DNA from: Corynebacterium falsenii | GTDB lineage: Bacteria > Actinomycetota > Actinomycetes > Mycobacteriales > Mycobacteriaceae | Length of the DNA: 64,000 nt | NCBI GenBank assembly: GCA_001054945.1 | Contig: JVKJ01000001.1 | Span: forward strand, 310,001-374,000 | Direction: 5' to 3' | Part shown: positions 26,928-36,930 of the stretch, piece by piece | Numbering within the stretch: the stretch's first letter is position 1 | How the letters are laid out: every line of letters starts with the position of its first letter | Translations under genes and position numbers: made by a program | The notes under the pieces: generated by a model | Seen by the model: only the letters and a program-made list of their open reading frames with translations | Told to the model about the DNA's origin: nothing | The model's database searches: none

Positions 26928-28424
26928 GTGACTGCTCACGTGCCTAACAACGCTTCTCAACCTGGGTTCAGCGACCCGAACGCGTTGAGCCCTTCAGAAG
27001 CGCTGGAGATGTTCCGCACTCGCCCCGTCATGGTGGCGGGCGCCGGGGTCGCCGGTCGAGGGGTCCTCACCATGCTCAAGAGGTTGGACGCCACCGTGTG
27101 CGTAGTGGACGACCACGCCCCCGAAGGCCAGTTGACCGTCGCCGAGGCGACCGAACAGGTGCGGGGCGAGCACGCTCCGGCTGTTGTCATTACGTCGCCC
27201 GGGTGGCGTCCAGACTCTGAACTCCTGCGGACCGCGAGCGCGGCGGGGATCCCCGTGATCGGCGATATCGAGGCCGCGTGGTTGGCCGACCAGGCCGGAG
27301 CATTCGGAGAACCGCGAACCTGGCTCGCAATCACCGGAACAAACGGAAAGACAACGGCCACGGCGATGTTGACCGCCATGTTGGTGGCCGATGGCAAGTC
27401 GGCGCTCGCGGTGGGCAACATTGGCACTTCGCCGGCGGTAGCGCTGGCTCGCGCGGAATCAGCGGACACCCGGGTGGATTATCTGGTGGCCGAGGTTTCT
27501 TCCTTCCAGCTGCACTGGGCCCCCACCTTTGCGCCGAACGTGGGATGCGTGTTGAACCTCGCCGATGACCACCTGGATTGGCACGGAAGCTTCCGCGCGT
27601 ACGCCCAGGACAAGGTGAAAGTCCTGCGCGGCGACGTCGCAGTGCTGGCAGTTGGCGAGCGCGCGGTGATGGACCACCTGCCCGCGCCTCGCCCGGGCAC
27701 TGTGAACTGGGCGTATACGACAGGTGACCCGCGGGACGTCAGCGAAGATTCCGCACTGGACAACCGAGAACTGAGTGATGTCGTGGGCGTGATCGGCGAC
27801 GAGATTTCCCAGCGCACAGCCACCGGCGAGCTCGCGTCGCTGGCTTCCTCTCGGCGCATCTCACCACCTGGGCCCGCTGGGATCGCCGATGCGTGCGCGA
27901 GCGCCGCCATGGCCCGCGCGATTGGGGTGCGCCCCGAAAGCATCGCCTCGGCGCTAAAGTCTTTCCAGGTGCAGGCGCATCGCGGGCAGGTGGTGTACGA
28001 AAACAACGGCGTGGCTTGGATCGACAATTCCAAGGCCACCAACCCACACGCCGCGGCTGCAGCGCTACGTGGACAGCGCGACGTCATCTGGGTTGCCGGG
28101 GGACAACTCAAGGGCGCGGACATCGTGGAATTGATTGAGGAGGTCGCGCCCACGCTCACGGCGGCGATCGTCCTCGGCAAAGACCGGAAAGACATCTCGG
28201 CGGAACTCGGCCGCCGGTTGCCGGATCTGCCAGTCGTGTCCATTGAGACGACAGATCCCGCAGAGGCGATGAAGGAAGTCGCGTGTATCGCCCATGGAAT
28301 TGCGAAGCCAGGGGATACCGTGATGTTGGCACCTGCAGCGGCCTCGCTGGACATGTTCACCGGCATGAGCCACAGAGGCGACCTCTTCGCACAGAGTGCG
28401 ATTTCCGAAGATCCGCAGCGCTAA
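26928..28424 (+). CDS. murD: UDP-MurNAc-L-Ala:D-glutamate ligase MurD
   Basis: Mur ligase of 498 residues that adds D-glutamate. The N-terminal Rossmann fold has MVAGAGVAGRGVLTML; the ATP loop is AITGTNGKTTATAML; NLADDHLDWHG and WIDNSKATNPHAA are the central and C-terminal blocks. GTG 26928 has AAGGAG 5 nt upstream; an open frame further upstream overlaps mraY and is not used. Confidence 0.94.
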   Translation: MTAHVPNNASQPGFSDPNALSPSEALEMFRTRPVMVAGAGVAGRGVLTMLKRLDATVCVVDDHAPEGQLTVAEATEQVRGEHAPAVVITSPGWRPDSELLRTASAAGIPVIGDIEAAWLADQAGAFGEPRTWLAITGTNGKTTATAMLTAMLVADGKSALAVGNIGTSPAVALARAESADTRVDYLVAEVSSFQLHWAPTFAPNVGCVLNLADDHLDWHGSFRAYAQDKVKVLRGDVAVLAVGERAVMDHLPAPRPGTVNWAYTTGDPRDVSEDSALDNRELSDVVGVIGDEISQRTATGELASLASSRRISPPGPAGIADACASAAMARAIGVRPESIASALKSFQVQAHRGQVVYENNGVAWIDNSKATNPHAAAAALRGQRDVIWVAGGQLKGADIVELIEEVAPTLTAAIVLGKDRKDISAELGRRLPDLPVVSIETTDPAEAMKEVACIAHGIAKPGDTVMLAPAAASLDMFTGMSHRGDLFAQSAISEDPQR

Positions 28425-28442
28425 TCAGAAAGGGGGCCGCTC

Positions 28443-29933
28443 ATGGCCACTGCCACTAACGCCCCGCGACCTCGTCGTAATCCTCGGGGAGGGGAGACTG
28501 CGCGTGCGTGGGGTGGCGTCGGAAATAAGTTCGGCGAGCTCCTCGAACGCCCTCAGATCAACTACATGGTCATCCTCAGCATCACCCTGATCCTGACGGG
28601 GTTCGGCATCACAATGGTGTTGAGCTCCTCAATGGTGACCTCGCGAGCTATGGGCGCCTCCGTGTGGACGGAATTCCTGAAACAGTTGGTCATGGTTCTC
28701 GCCGGGCTGTTTGGGCTGTGGGCATCCTTGCGCGCGCGGGTGGAGACGATCCGGCGGATCAGTGGGCCACTGTTGCTGCTGGCTGTGTTCCTCCTGCTGC
28801 TCCTGTTCGTCCCCGGCCTCGGTGTCGGTGGCGAGGAAGTGGGTAACAACTCCTGGATCCGGCTGGGTCCCGTTGGCATTCAGCCCTCTGAGGTGGCCAA
28901 GCTGGCACTGGCGATTTGGGGCAGCGCCAACGTCTCCCTGAGAGCGCGACAGACCAGAAAGGCAATCCCAGCCCTGAGTACCTTCCTCTCGGTCGGCGGA
29001 TGCCTGATGTTGCTGGTGCTGCTGCAGAAGGACCTCGGAATGATGCTTACGGTCGGCATCGTCCTGATGGCGATCTTGTTCTTCGCGGGCGTGAGTTCCA
29101 TCGTCTTCACGGTGACCATGGGGGTGGTGGCCGTGGTTGGTGCCGGAGCGATCCTGGCACAGAGTTTCCGTTCGAATCGTTTGCACACCTGGGTGGAAGC
29201 CTTCACCTTGAACTTCGACAAAGCAGGCGTGAAAGGCACGGCCTACCAGTCCTACCAGGGCATTTTGAGCCTGTCCGATGGTGGCCTGACCGGCGCGGGC
29301 CTGGGGCAGTCGCGCGCGAAGTGGTTCTACCTTCCCGAGGCGAAGAATGACTTCATCTTCGCCATCGTCGGTGAGGAATTGGGGTGGATCGGTGCCATCG
29401 CCATCGTGTTGCTGTTCGCCCTGCTGGGGTGGTTCGGAATCCGCACGGCACTGGCCCAAACAGATCCCTTCCTGCGCATGCTTGCTGCGACGTTGACCGT
29501 TGGCGTGGTGGTCCAGGCGTTTTACAACATGGGGTATGTGATGGGGTTCATGCCGGTGACCGGCATCCAGTTGCCGTTGATCTCCGCCGGCGGCACGTCC
29601 GCCGTCATCACTCTGGTCTCTTTGGGGCTGCTGGCGAACTGTGCCCGCCACGAGCCCGCGGCCGTGTCCTCCATGCAGCATGAAGGTCTGCCGTGGATTG
29701 ACCGTGTATTGCTGCTTCCGGAACCCCGGTCACGCCGTTCCGGCGATCGGCGCCGGGTCGAGCGACGCTCAACCTCCCAGCGATATGGCGACCCCGTGAC
29801 GCGTCGCGCCCCTACGGCTGGATCTCGTGGCCACGATGTGAGACGTGTGCCCGGACGCAGCTCACTGGAGGACTACGATAGTCAACGCCGAACCCGGATT
29901 CCGGATCCCGATTCTCGCCAGAGGAGGCGCTAG
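28443..29933 (+). CDS. ftsW: Septal peptidoglycan polymerase FtsW (SEDS family)
   Basis: SEDS glycosyltransferase of 496 residues with about ten TM helices that polymerises lipid II together with FtsI. Blocks seen are LTGFGITMVLSSSM, LGPVGIQPSEVAKLALAIW, LLQKDLGMMLT, the catalytic-loop region YQSYQGILSLSDGGLTGAGLGQS and PVTGIQLPLISAGGTS. The C-terminal 90 residues are cytoplasmic, Arg-rich and disordered (RRSGDRRRVERRSTSQR); in mycobacteria such a tail binds FtsZ. RBS AAAGGGGG is 7 nt before ATG 28443. Confidence 0.94.
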   Translation: MATATNAPRPRRNPRGGETARAWGGVGNKFGELLERPQINYMVILSITLILTGFGITMVLSSSMVTSRAMGASVWTEFLKQLVMVLAGLFGLWASLRARVETIRRISGPLLLLAVFLLLLLFVPGLGVGGEEVGNNSWIRLGPVGIQPSEVAKLALAIWGSANVSLRARQTRKAIPALSTFLSVGGCLMLLVLLQKDLGMMLTVGIVLMAILFFAGVSSIVFTVTMGVVAVVGAGAILAQSFRSNRLHTWVEAFTLNFDKAGVKGTAYQSYQGILSLSDGGLTGAGLGQSRAKWFYLPEAKNDFIFAIVGEELGWIGAIAIVLLFALLGWFGIRTALAQTDPFLRMLAATLTVGVVVQAFYNMGYVMGFMPVTGIQLPLISAGGTSAVITLVSLGLLANCARHEPAAVSSMQHEGLPWIDRVLLLPEPRSRRSGDRRRVERRSTSQRYGDPVTRRAPTAGSRGHDVRRVPGRSSLEDYDSQRRTRIPDPDSRQRRR

Positions 29934-29939
29934 AACTAC

Positions 29940-31049
29940 ATGACTGCAAAGAAGCCCGTGTCCGTCGTCGTAGCTGGTGGGGGAACGGCTGGTCACATTG
30001 AACCGGCTATGGCTGTGGCGGAGGCAGTGCGACGCCAGATTCCAGACGCTCGAATCACCGCCCTGGGCACCTCCAAGGGGTTGGAATCCACTCTGATCCC
30101 GGAGCGAGGGTTCGACTTGCGTTTGATCCCGCCAGTCCCGGTGCCTCGGAAGCCGAACAAGGATCTGGCAACCCTGCCCCTTCGCCTGGGCGGAGCGTTG
30201 AAGCAGACTAAGAAGATCTTGCGCGAGGTGGAGGCCGACGTACTCATTGGTTTCGGTGGGTACGTTGCCGCCCCTGCCTACGTGGCGGCTCGATCGTTGG
30301 GCATTCCCTTCTTTGTTCACGAGGCCAACGCTCGCGCGGGCATGGCCAACAAACTCGGGGTTCGCCTCGGTGGCCAGGGGCTCGCCGCCGTCGCCGGTTC
30401 GGGACTCGACGCCGAGGTCGTGGGGATCCCGGTTAAGGAGGCCGTTCTCACCCTGGATCGCTCTGCACGTCGACGGGAGGCTCGCGAGTTCTTTGGACTC
30501 AGCCAGGATTCCCCGGTGCTGTTGGTGACAGGTGGGTCCCAGGGGGCGCGCTCGATTAATGACGCCATCGTTGCAGCGGGGCAGACGCTTCACGACGCTA
30601 AGATTTGCGTCCTTCATGCCTATGGCAAGAAGAATGACATCCAGGCTCCACATTTCAACGATGGCGCGGACTATGTTGCGGTGCCATATATCGACCGCAT
30701 GGATTTTGCGTACGCGGCGGCTGACATGATCCTGTGCCGGGCCGGTGCCATGACTGTTGCTGAGGTATCCGCAGTTGGCCTGCCCGCAGTGTACGTTCCA
30801 TTGCCACACGGCAACGGGGAGCAGGAGCTGAATGCTCGTCCGGTCGTGGATGCCGGCGGTGGTGCGATCGTCCGTGACGACGAGCTCACTGCGCATCGAA
30901 TCGCCCAGGAGGTGGTGCCGCTTCTGCGCGATCGCGCGCGGCTGAAGCACACCGGTGAGGCCGCCACCGCGGCGGGGCACCGTGACGCGGCGCAGAACAT
31001 CGCGAGCAAGCTCATCTCCGCAGCCATCCACTCAGAGGAGAAGAAATGA
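29940..31049 (+). CDS. murG: UDP-GlcNAc:lipid I GlcNAc transferase MurG
   Basis: GT28 glycosyltransferase of 369 residues that converts lipid I to lipid II at the inner membrane face. The N-terminal motif is [20 protein letters not shown]; later blocks are [13 protein letters not shown] and the donor-site [34 protein letters not shown]. The start lies 6 nt after the ftsW stop, with GAGGAGG inside the end of ftsW. Overlaps murC by 4 bp. Confidence 0.95.
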   Translation: MTAKKPVSVVVAGGGTAGHIEPAMAVAEAVRRQIPDARITALGTSKGLESTLIPERGFDLRLIPPVPVPRKPNKDLATLPLRLGGALKQTKKILREVEADVLIGFGGYVAAPAYVAARSLGIPFFVHEANARAGMANKLGVRLGGQGLAAVAGSGLDAEVVGIPVKEAVLTLDRSARRREAREFFGLSQDSPVLLVTGGSQGARSINDAIVAAGQTLHDAKICVLHAYGKKNDIQAPHFNDGADYVAVPYIDRMDFAYAAADMILCRAGAMTVAEVSAVGLPAVYVPLPHGNGEQELNARPVVDAGGGAIVRDDELTAHRIAQEVVPLLRDRARLKHTGEAATAAGHRDAAQNIASKLISAAIHSEEKK

Positions 31050-32521
31050 CACAAGGTGGTCACACCCCAGTGGCGGCCGACCTCAGCCGAATTCACATGG
31101 TGGGGATTGGCGGTGCGGGCATGTCTGGCATCGCACGCATTCTTTTGGCTCGGGGCCTTCAGGTCTCTGGCTCCGACATGAAGGATTCGCGAAGCATTCT
31201 TGCTCTGCGCAGTGCCGGCGCCATTGTAGAAGTAGGGCATAAGGCTGAGAATCTGAACTTGTTGGGCGAGGCACCCACCGTTGTGGTCACCTCCTTCGCA
31301 GCGATCCCCCAAGACAATCCAGAACTTGTGGAGGCACGTCGATTGGGCATTCCCGTGCTGCGGCGCTCTGACATTCTGGCCCTGCTCATGGAGGACCACG
31401 ATGCCCTGCTCCTGGCGGGAACCCACGGCAAGACCTCGACGACCTCCATGGCGGTGGCGGCACTCCAGCAAGCCGGGGAGGATCCCTCCTTCGCCATCGG
31501 GGGACAGCTCAACCGGGCTGGTACGAATGCCCACCATGGGACGGGGAAGATCTTCGTTGCAGAAGCGGATGAGTCAGATGGCTCTTTCCTCTCGTACACT
31601 CCCACAGTTGCAGTGGTCACGAACATCGAGCCTGACCACTTGGACTACTACGGCAGCGAAGAGGCCTACTTCCAGGTCTTCGAAGATTTCGCCGACCGAG
31701 TGACCGAGGATGGAGCCCTCGTGCTTTGTCTGGACGATGCAGGGGCCGCCGGCCTCGCCGAAAAGCTAGTGGAAAAAGGCTATTCCCGCCACATTCTGGG
31801 CTATGGAACGGCAAAAGCCGTGGCGGCGCACGCTTCCGTTCCCGTGGGTGCGGTCATCACGGCGGCGTCTGTAACCGAGACAGAAACCCGCGTGGCGTTG
31901 AGCTTGTCGCCGCGAGGTCCGGAAGGGGAAACCCGCGAACTTGAGCTGACGGTGAAGATCCCCGGACAACACATGGTGCTCAACGCGGTAGCGGCGGTCC
32001 TAGCGGGCGCCTACCTGGGTGCGAACGTGGAGGCGCTGGCGGGAGGTGTCAGCAGCTTTGACGGGGTGCGCCGCCGTTTCGAGTACCACGGTGAAGCGCA
32101 GGGCGTGACGGTCTACGATGACTACGCTCACCACCCAACGGAGGTCAGCGCGGTGCTCGGCGCGGCCCGGGAGCGCATGAACGCCGCGCATGGGGGGCGA
32201 GTCATCGCTGTCTTCCAACCTCATTTGTATTCGCGCACAATGAACTTTGCGAAGGAGTTCGGGCAGGCGTTGTCCCTAGCGGACGAGGTGGTGCTGATGG
32301 ACATTTTCGGTGCGCGCGAAGCTCCGGTCGACGGTGTGGATACCCGGATTATTGCGAAGAGCCTGACCTCGCCGTGGCACTATGCTCCGGACTTTTCAAA
32401 GGTTCCGCAGCAGGTCGCCGAGATCGCGCGACCCGGCGACATGGTGCTGACGATTGGCGCGGGTACCGTCACCATGCTCGCGCCAGAAGTGTTGTTGGCA
32501 CTGCAGGAGCGCGAGGACTGA
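31046..32521 (+). CDS. murC: UDP-MurNAc:L-alanine ligase MurC
   Basis: Mur ligase of 491 residues that attaches the first stem-peptide residue. The Rossmann motif is [18 protein letters not shown], the ATP loop [13 protein letters not shown], and the C-terminal blocks include [16 protein letters not shown] and FQPHLYSRT. Translationally coupled to murG (ATGA) and to ftsQ (TGATG, stop 32519-32521). Confidence 0.95.
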   Translation: MTQGGHTPVAADLSRIHMVGIGGAGMSGIARILLARGLQVSGSDMKDSRSILALRSAGAIVEVGHKAENLNLLGEAPTVVVTSFAAIPQDNPELVEARRLGIPVLRRSDILALLMEDHDALLLAGTHGKTSTTSMAVAALQQAGEDPSFAIGGQLNRAGTNAHHGTGKIFVAEADESDGSFLSYTPTVAVVTNIEPDHLDYYGSEEAYFQVFEDFADRVTEDGALVLCLDDAGAAGLAEKLVEKGYSRHILGYGTAKAVAAHASVPVGAVITAASVTETETRVALSLSPRGPEGETRELELTVKIPGQHMVLNAVAAVLAGAYLGANVEALAGGVSSFDGVRRRFEYHGEAQGVTVYDDYAHHPTEVSAVLGAARERMNAAHGGRVIAVFQPHLYSRTMNFAKEFGQALSLADEVVLMDIFGAREAPVDGVDTRIIAKSLTSPWHYAPDFSKVPQQVAEIARPGDMVLTIGAGTVTMLAPEVLLALQERED

Positions 32522-33324
32522 TGACGAGGGCGAACACGGGTGAGTCGAGGGAACCGCAGAAAGGAAATACGAGGTCGAAGCGGTCCAGAGGCCAAAGCAC
32601 ACGAGCCCAACGCGCAGGGGCTCAATCTTCAGGGGCCACGCCTGCCCGGGGGAAGCCGTCGAAGAAGAAGCTCATTACCCGAGTCAGCGTGATTGTCGTC
32701 TTGGTTGCGGCGGTTCTCGCAGCACTGGTCTACTTCCTGCCGATCTTGACCGTTGGTCAGGTCAAAGTGGAGGGCACCAGGAACGCGGATGTGCAGACGA
32801 TTCAGAAGGCGACGGGAATCTCTGACGGCACGAACATGCTGCGGCTCGATACGAAGAAGGCGGCCGCCAACGTCGCCGGTGTGCCGTGGGTGGAAAAAGT
32901 GACGGTGTCTCGCTCGTGGCCGACGACCGTGGCGGTGAAGATCACCGAACACGATCCGGTGGGAGTCCTGGGCAGCGGCAAGAATGCGCAGGTCGTGGAT
33001 GAGCAAGGGCATGTCTTCCTGAAGGGAGCGGCGCCGGAGGGGGTCGCCAAATTCGAGAAGATGAAAGAACAGGACGCACCGGCTTTGCGCGCCGCTGCCA
33101 CTGCGGTGACGTCCTTACCCCCAGAGGTGCGGCAACGCCTCGAGCACGTGGAGGCCGAGTCCGCCGAAAGCGTGGAGCTATTCTTCCGGGATGGCTACCA
33201 GGTCCATTGGGGTTCTGCTGAGCGTGCCGATGAGAAGGCCGAAGCCACGCGGATTGTCCTGACTCGTGAGGAAAAGCACTGGAACGTGTCCAATCCCGCC
33301 ATGCCCTCCGCCAAGATCGGCTAG
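32521..33324 (+). CDS. ftsQ: Cell division protein FtsQ
   Basis: Bitopic division protein of 267 residues. A basic N-terminal tail (about 1-50, many Arg/Lys/Ser) precedes one TM helix (LITRVSVIVVLVAAVLAALVYFLPIL). The POTRA domain follows (VGQVKVEGTRNADVQTIQKATGISDGTNMLRLD), then the beta domain with WVEKVTVSRSWPTTVAVKITEHDPVG. It connects FtsL/FtsB to the rest of the divisome. The ATG shares one base with the murC stop. Last gene before the ftsZ promoter region. Confidence 0.92.
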   Translation: MTRANTGESREPQKGNTRSKRSRGQSTRAQRAGAQSSGATPARGKPSKKKLITRVSVIVVLVAAVLAALVYFLPILTVGQVKVEGTRNADVQTIQKATGISDGTNMLRLDTKKAAANVAGVPWVEKVTVSRSWPTTVAVKITEHDPVGVLGSGKNAQVVDEQGHVFLKGAAPEGVAKFEKMKEQDAPALRAAATAVTSLPPEVRQRLEHVEAESAESVELFFRDGYQVHWGSAERADEKAEATRIVLTREEKHWNVSNPAMPSAKIG

Positions 33325-33366
33325 GGAGTCATGGATCAGAAAAACTCAGTTGAGCCACCATAGGGT

Positions 33367-33406
33367 CTCAACCTTGGGTTGAGGGATACGACACGCCCCC
33401 TAAAAT
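33367..33406 (+). promoter_or_regulatory. ftsZ promoter with inverted repeat over the -35 element
   Basis: CTCAACC (33367-33373) and GGTTGAG (33377-33383) form a perfect 7-bp repeat with centre TTG. The right arm overlaps a -35-like TTGAGG (33379-33384), 16 bp before the -10 box TAAAAT (33401-33406). A further GTTGAG lies at about 33348. The predicted leader before ATG 33569 is about 155 nt. Confidence 0.55.
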
Positions 33407-33568
33407 GTCCATAAAAATCTCGATTGTTGCCGCGAAAATGGGCAGTAACACAGAGGGACTCAAGGGCTCCACTCCATCGAGAACTGCAACCCTGTAACGA
33501 AAAACTTCAAGAACAACACGTTGAATCCCACAGATTCAAGAGATCCGAAAAGGAAGGCGGACGTCTTT

Positions 33569-34837
33569 ATGACCACTCCAGGAAACCACCTCGCTGAGAT
33601 CAAGGTGGTTGGTGTTGGTGGCGGCGGTGTGAACGCCGTGAACCGCATGATCGACGAGAAGCTCCAGGGCGTGGAGTTCATCGCGATCAACACCGACGCT
33701 CAGGCCCTGATGCTCACGGAGGCGGACGTCAAGCTGGACATCGGACGCGAGGAAACCCGCGGGCTGGGTGCCGGGGCCAATCCAGAGGTCGGGCGCAAGT
33801 CCGCGGACGATCACAAGGACCAGATCGAGGAGGTCCTTGCTGGAGCTGACATGGTCTTCGTGACCGCAGGCGAGGGCGGTGGCACCGGTACGGGTGCGGC
33901 TCCCGTTGTGGCCAACATCGCTAAGAAGCAGAATGCACTGACCGTGGGCGTGGTGACTCGCCCCTTCACCTTCGAGGGGCGTCGTCGCTCCAAGCAAGCA
34001 CTGGAGGGAATTGAGGCCCTGCGCGAGGTGTGTGACACCCTCATCGTCATCCCCAACGATTCTCTGCTGAAGATGGGGGAGGACAACCTCTCCATGATGG
34101 ATGCGTTCCGCAAGGCCGACGAGGTGCTGCTGTCGGGTGTTGAGGGCATCACCCGCCTGATCACGACTCCCGGTGTGATCAATGTCGACTTCGCCGACGT
34201 GCGGTCCGTGATGACCGACGCTGGCTCCGCCCTCATGGGCATCGGCACGTCCCGCGGCGAGGAGCGAGCCGTGAAGGCTACCCAGGCGGCCATCAACTCG
34301 CCACTGTTGGAGAGCACCATGGCGGGTGCCAAGGGCGTTCTGCTTTCCTTTGCCGGTGGGTCTGACCTGGGCTTGATGGAAGTTTCCCAGGCAGCCGACC
34401 TGGTGCAGGACCTGGCCGACGAGGACGCCTCCATCATCTTCGGCACCATCATCGACGACCAGCTGGGCGATGAGGTCCGAGTCACCGTGATCGCCACGGG
34501 CTTCGACGATTCCCCGTCAGCATCCTCCGCCGCCCAGCGCGGGGGCGCCTCCGCGGGCTCCACGACTGCGTCCCCAGCGACGGGGTCCGCCGCTCCGGCT
34601 TCCTCCAATATCTTTGGGGAGGACGCCACCCCTCCGGCTCAGTCTCAATCCGGCACCGCCTCCAGCTTCGCAAAGCGCACCCGGACCTCCGTGCCGCCGG
34701 CATCCGAGCCGGAGCCTCAACACGGCGGAAGCGGATTGTTCACCAATCGTGAAGAGATCCCGCAGCAGGCACAGTCTGGCCGTCACGCCCAAGATGACGA
34801 CGATGATGACGATCTGGATCTGCCGTCCTTCCGCTAA
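33569..34837 (+). CDS. ftsZ: Cell division protein FtsZ
   Basis: Tubulin-like GTPase of 422 residues that forms the Z ring. The N-terminus has [17 protein letters not shown]; the GTP-binding tubulin signature is [10 protein letters not shown]; the T7 loop region is [12 protein letters not shown] Ser/Ala/Pro-rich linker (about 325-410) ends in a poly-Asp run and the C-terminal peptide DLDLPSFR, which binds SepF and FtsW. ATG 33569 gives the conserved [14 protein letters not shown] start and follows AAGGAAGG by about 10 nt. ftsA is absent upstream, as in all corynebacteria; SepF, encoded nearby, is the membrane anchor. Confidence 0.97.
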   Translation: MTTPGNHLAEIKVVGVGGGGVNAVNRMIDEKLQGVEFIAINTDAQALMLTEADVKLDIGREETRGLGAGANPEVGRKSADDHKDQIEEVLAGADMVFVTAGEGGGTGTGAAPVVANIAKKQNALTVGVVTRPFTFEGRRRSKQALEGIEALREVCDTLIVIPNDSLLKMGEDNLSMMDAFRKADEVLLSGVEGITRLITTPGVINVDFADVRSVMTDAGSALMGIGTSRGEERAVKATQAAINSPLLESTMAGAKGVLLSFAGGSDLGLMEVSQAADLVQDLADEDASIIFGTIIDDQLGDEVRVTVIATGFDDSPSASSAAQRGGASAGSTTASPATGSAAPASSNIFGEDATPPAQSQSGTASSFAKRTRTSVPPASEPEPQHGGSGLFTNREEIPQQAQSGRHAQDDDDDDDLDLPSFR

Positions 34838-34839
34838 CG

Positions 34840-35580
34840 ATGCCCGCTGAGCTTCACATGAAGGATCGAGTCGAGGACCGCCCTGTCCGAATGGTATTTA
34901 GCCACCGGCGGGGCGGGTTTTCCGCTGCCCCGTACGACAGCTTCAACCTGGGTGACCACGTGGGGGATTCTCCAGAAGCCGTTCAGGACAACCGTGAGAA
35001 GCTGCGCCGCGCCGTCGGTGCAGATCACCTGGTGTTCATGGAGCAAATCCACTCACCCACGGTGACCGAGGTTGTCGAGGAGCACGTGCACCAGGGCACG
35101 GTCGAAACCACCGACGCTATGATCACAACTCTGCGTGGTGTGGGACTGGTGGTACTCACCGCAGACTGTGTTCCCGTGCTCTTGAGCGATGCGGACGCCG
35201 GCGTTATCGCCGCCGTTCACGCAGGTCGGATGGGAGCGCGAAACGGGATTGTCTCCCGTGTCGTCCACAGGATGGAAGAACTGGGAGCAGTACCCGGAAA
35301 CATTCACGCTCTCATGGGGGCGGCGATCTGCGGTAAGGACTATGAGGTGCCTCAGGAAATGGCACAGGACGTGGAGAAGAAGCTCCCCGGCGCTGCAGTG
35401 ACTACCTCGAAAGGAACGCCAGGCCTGGACATTAGGGCTGGTATCACGCGTCAATTGCTGTCTCTCGGCGTGAGATCCATCGATGCCGATCCGCGGTGCA
35501 CATTTGAAGAGAAAGACTTCTTTTCCTATCGCCGGGAAGGGAAGACGGGCCGACAGGCCAGCGTAATCTGGATGCCGTGA
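34840..35580 (+). CDS. pgeF: Peptidoglycan editing factor PgeF / laccase-domain protein (YfiH)
   Basis: Cytoplasmic protein of 246 residues of the multicopper-oxidase-like (YfiH/DUF152) family. It has FSHRRGGFSAAPYDSFNLG, VVLTADCVPVLL and VIAAVHAGRMGARNG with the metal-binding Cys and His. Described activities in the family are purine nucleoside phosphorylase and editing of peptidoglycan precursors carrying L-Ser instead of L-Ala, by removing wrong cytoplasmic UDP-MurNAc products. Its position directly after ftsZ is conserved in actinobacteria. It starts 2 nt after the ftsZ stop. Confidence 0.88.
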   Translation: MPAELHMKDRVEDRPVRMVFSHRRGGFSAAPYDSFNLGDHVGDSPEAVQDNREKLRRAVGADHLVFMEQIHSPTVTEVVEEHVHQGTVETTDAMITTLRGVGLVVLTADCVPVLLSDADAGVIAAVHAGRMGARNGIVSRVVHRMEELGAVPGNIHALMGAAICGKDYEVPQEMAQDVEKKLPGAAVTTSKGTPGLDIRAGITRQLLSLGVRSIDADPRCTFEEKDFFSYRREGKTGRQASVIWMP

Positions 35581-36275
35581 TGGAACCGCAATTGACTGAT
35601 AGAGAGCGTGAACTCGCCCGGAGACTTCGCGACGTTCGCTACCGCATTGCCGTTGCGGGAGGCGCTGACCTTCTGCCCGTCACCAAGTTCCATCCAGCTT
35701 CCGATCTGGCTTGCCTGCATAGATTGGGCATTGGGGCTGTCGGCGAGAACCGCGAGCAGGAAGCGCGTGATAAGAACGCCGAGCTCAACGGCAGCGTGAA
35801 CATTCACATGGTCGGGCAAATCCAGACGAAAAAGGCTAACAGTGTGGCTCGGTGGGCAGCTGCTGTTCACACTCTCGACAGTGCAAAGCTCGCCGTGGCG
35901 CTGGACCGTGGCGTCCAACTCGCGCAAGAACGCGGTCAGCGCGAGGCGCCCTTGCCTGTCCTCTTACAGCTGAGCGCGGATGGTGATCCTGCGCGGGGCG
36001 GGATTACGGCAGACAAGATCGACGAGTTGGCGGACGTGGTCAGCGATGCGGCCGGGCTTGAGCTCCGCGGATTGATGACGGTCCCGCCACTGAATAGTGA
36101 TTCCGCGGACGTCTTCGCTCGCGGGCGGGCGCTGGTCGAGAAGATTTCTGATCGAACCGTCGGGGTTCCCGTATACTCCGCTGGCATGAGTCACGACCTC
36201 GAAACGGCTATTGCTGAAGGGTCTACGCTGGTGCGTGTCGGAACAGCGATCATGGGTGACCGGCCAGTACCCTGA
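35580..36275 (+). CDS. yggS: YggS family pyridoxal phosphate homeostasis protein
   Basis: Single-domain TIM-barrel PLP-binding protein of 231 residues. The PLP lysine is in LLPVTKFHPASD; VGENREQEARDK and HMVGQIQTKKAN are further signature blocks, and the C-terminus has the phosphate-binding SAGMSHDLETAIAEGSTLVRVGTAI. It buffers free PLP and does not itself have a known catalytic role. ATG 35580 overlaps the pgeF stop by one base (TGATG), with a GTG 3 nt upstream as alternative. Confidence 0.92.
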   Translation: MEPQLTDRERELARRLRDVRYRIAVAGGADLLPVTKFHPASDLACLHRLGIGAVGENREQEARDKNAELNGSVNIHMVGQIQTKKANSVARWAAAVHTLDSAKLAVALDRGVQLAQERGQREAPLPVLLQLSADGDPARGGITADKIDELADVVSDAAGLELRGLMTVPPLNSDSADVFARGRALVEKISDRTVGVPVYSAGMSHDLETAIAEGSTLVRVGTAIMGDRPVP

Positions 36276-36307
36276 GTCCAGAACCCACACAACGGAAGGA
36301 TCCTAGA

Positions 36308-36925
36308 ATGTCAGAGGGAATGGGGAATAAGCTGAAGAGCTTCTTCGGCCTCGGTGATGTCGAGAGCTATGAGGATCCGTACTACCGTGACAGCTTCGCC
36401 GAAGATCGGGAGCGTCGGGAGCCTCGCTCCTCCCGCGACGTGGAACCACGCGATTCCCGTTTGGACCGTGACTCGCACCTGGATCGCGAAGATCGGTTGG
36501 ACCGCGCAGACCGGCACGATCGCCTGCACGACCGCGACTACACCCGGTCTGGCTCCCGCCACGATTACCGCTCCAACGGCGTAGCCACCCCAGCTCGCGG
36601 TGCTTCCCGCGTTTCCTCTGTCGACCCAGAGCCGATGCCTCGTACGACTGTGGCTCCAGAACCAAAGGTCGTGCGGATGAGTTTGAGCGACTACCGCGAT
36701 TCTGGGGAGATCGCGCAGGTCATCAAGGAAGGCGACGTAGTTGTCTTCAACCTCGGCGGAATGGAGAAGGGAGCCGCCACGCGCGTGCTCGACTTCGTTG
36801 CTGGTTTGAGCAGGGGAGTGGACGCTGACCTGAAGAAGCTCCCGGGCGTTCGTAACTTTGTCCTGATTCCGAGCACGGTGAAGTTGCAGCAGAGTCAGCT
36901 GGATCAATTGGTTGAGGATAATTAG
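36308..36925 (+). CDS. sepF: Cell division protein SepF
   Basis: Protein of 205 residues that tethers FtsZ to the membrane and bundles its filaments. An amphipathic N-terminus (MGNKLKSFFGLG) likely binds the membrane. The linker (about residues 25-95) is strongly enriched in Asp, Arg and His in DR/RD steps (LDRDSHLDREDRLDRADRHD). The C-terminal SepF domain follows (VVRMSLSDYRDSGEIAQVIKEGDVVVFNLGGMEKGAATRVLDFVAGL). It is essential in corynebacteria, which lack FtsA. The start has AAGGA 8 nt upstream. Confidence 0.94.
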   Translation: MSEGMGNKLKSFFGLGDVESYEDPYYRDSFAEDRERREPRSSRDVEPRDSRLDRDSHLDREDRLDRADRHDRLHDRDYTRSGSRHDYRSNGVATPARGASRVSSVDPEPMPRTTVAPEPKVVRMSLSDYRDSGEIAQVIKEGDVVVFNLGGMEKGAATRVLDFVAGLSRGVDADLKKLPGVRNFVLIPSTVKLQQSQLDQLVEDN

Positions 36926-36930
36926 TTTAC

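Noticed and set aside
33325-33568. A missing ftsA between ftsQ and ftsZ
   Set aside because: There is no open frame in the gap; absence of ftsA is normal for corynebacteria, where SepF takes the anchoring role.
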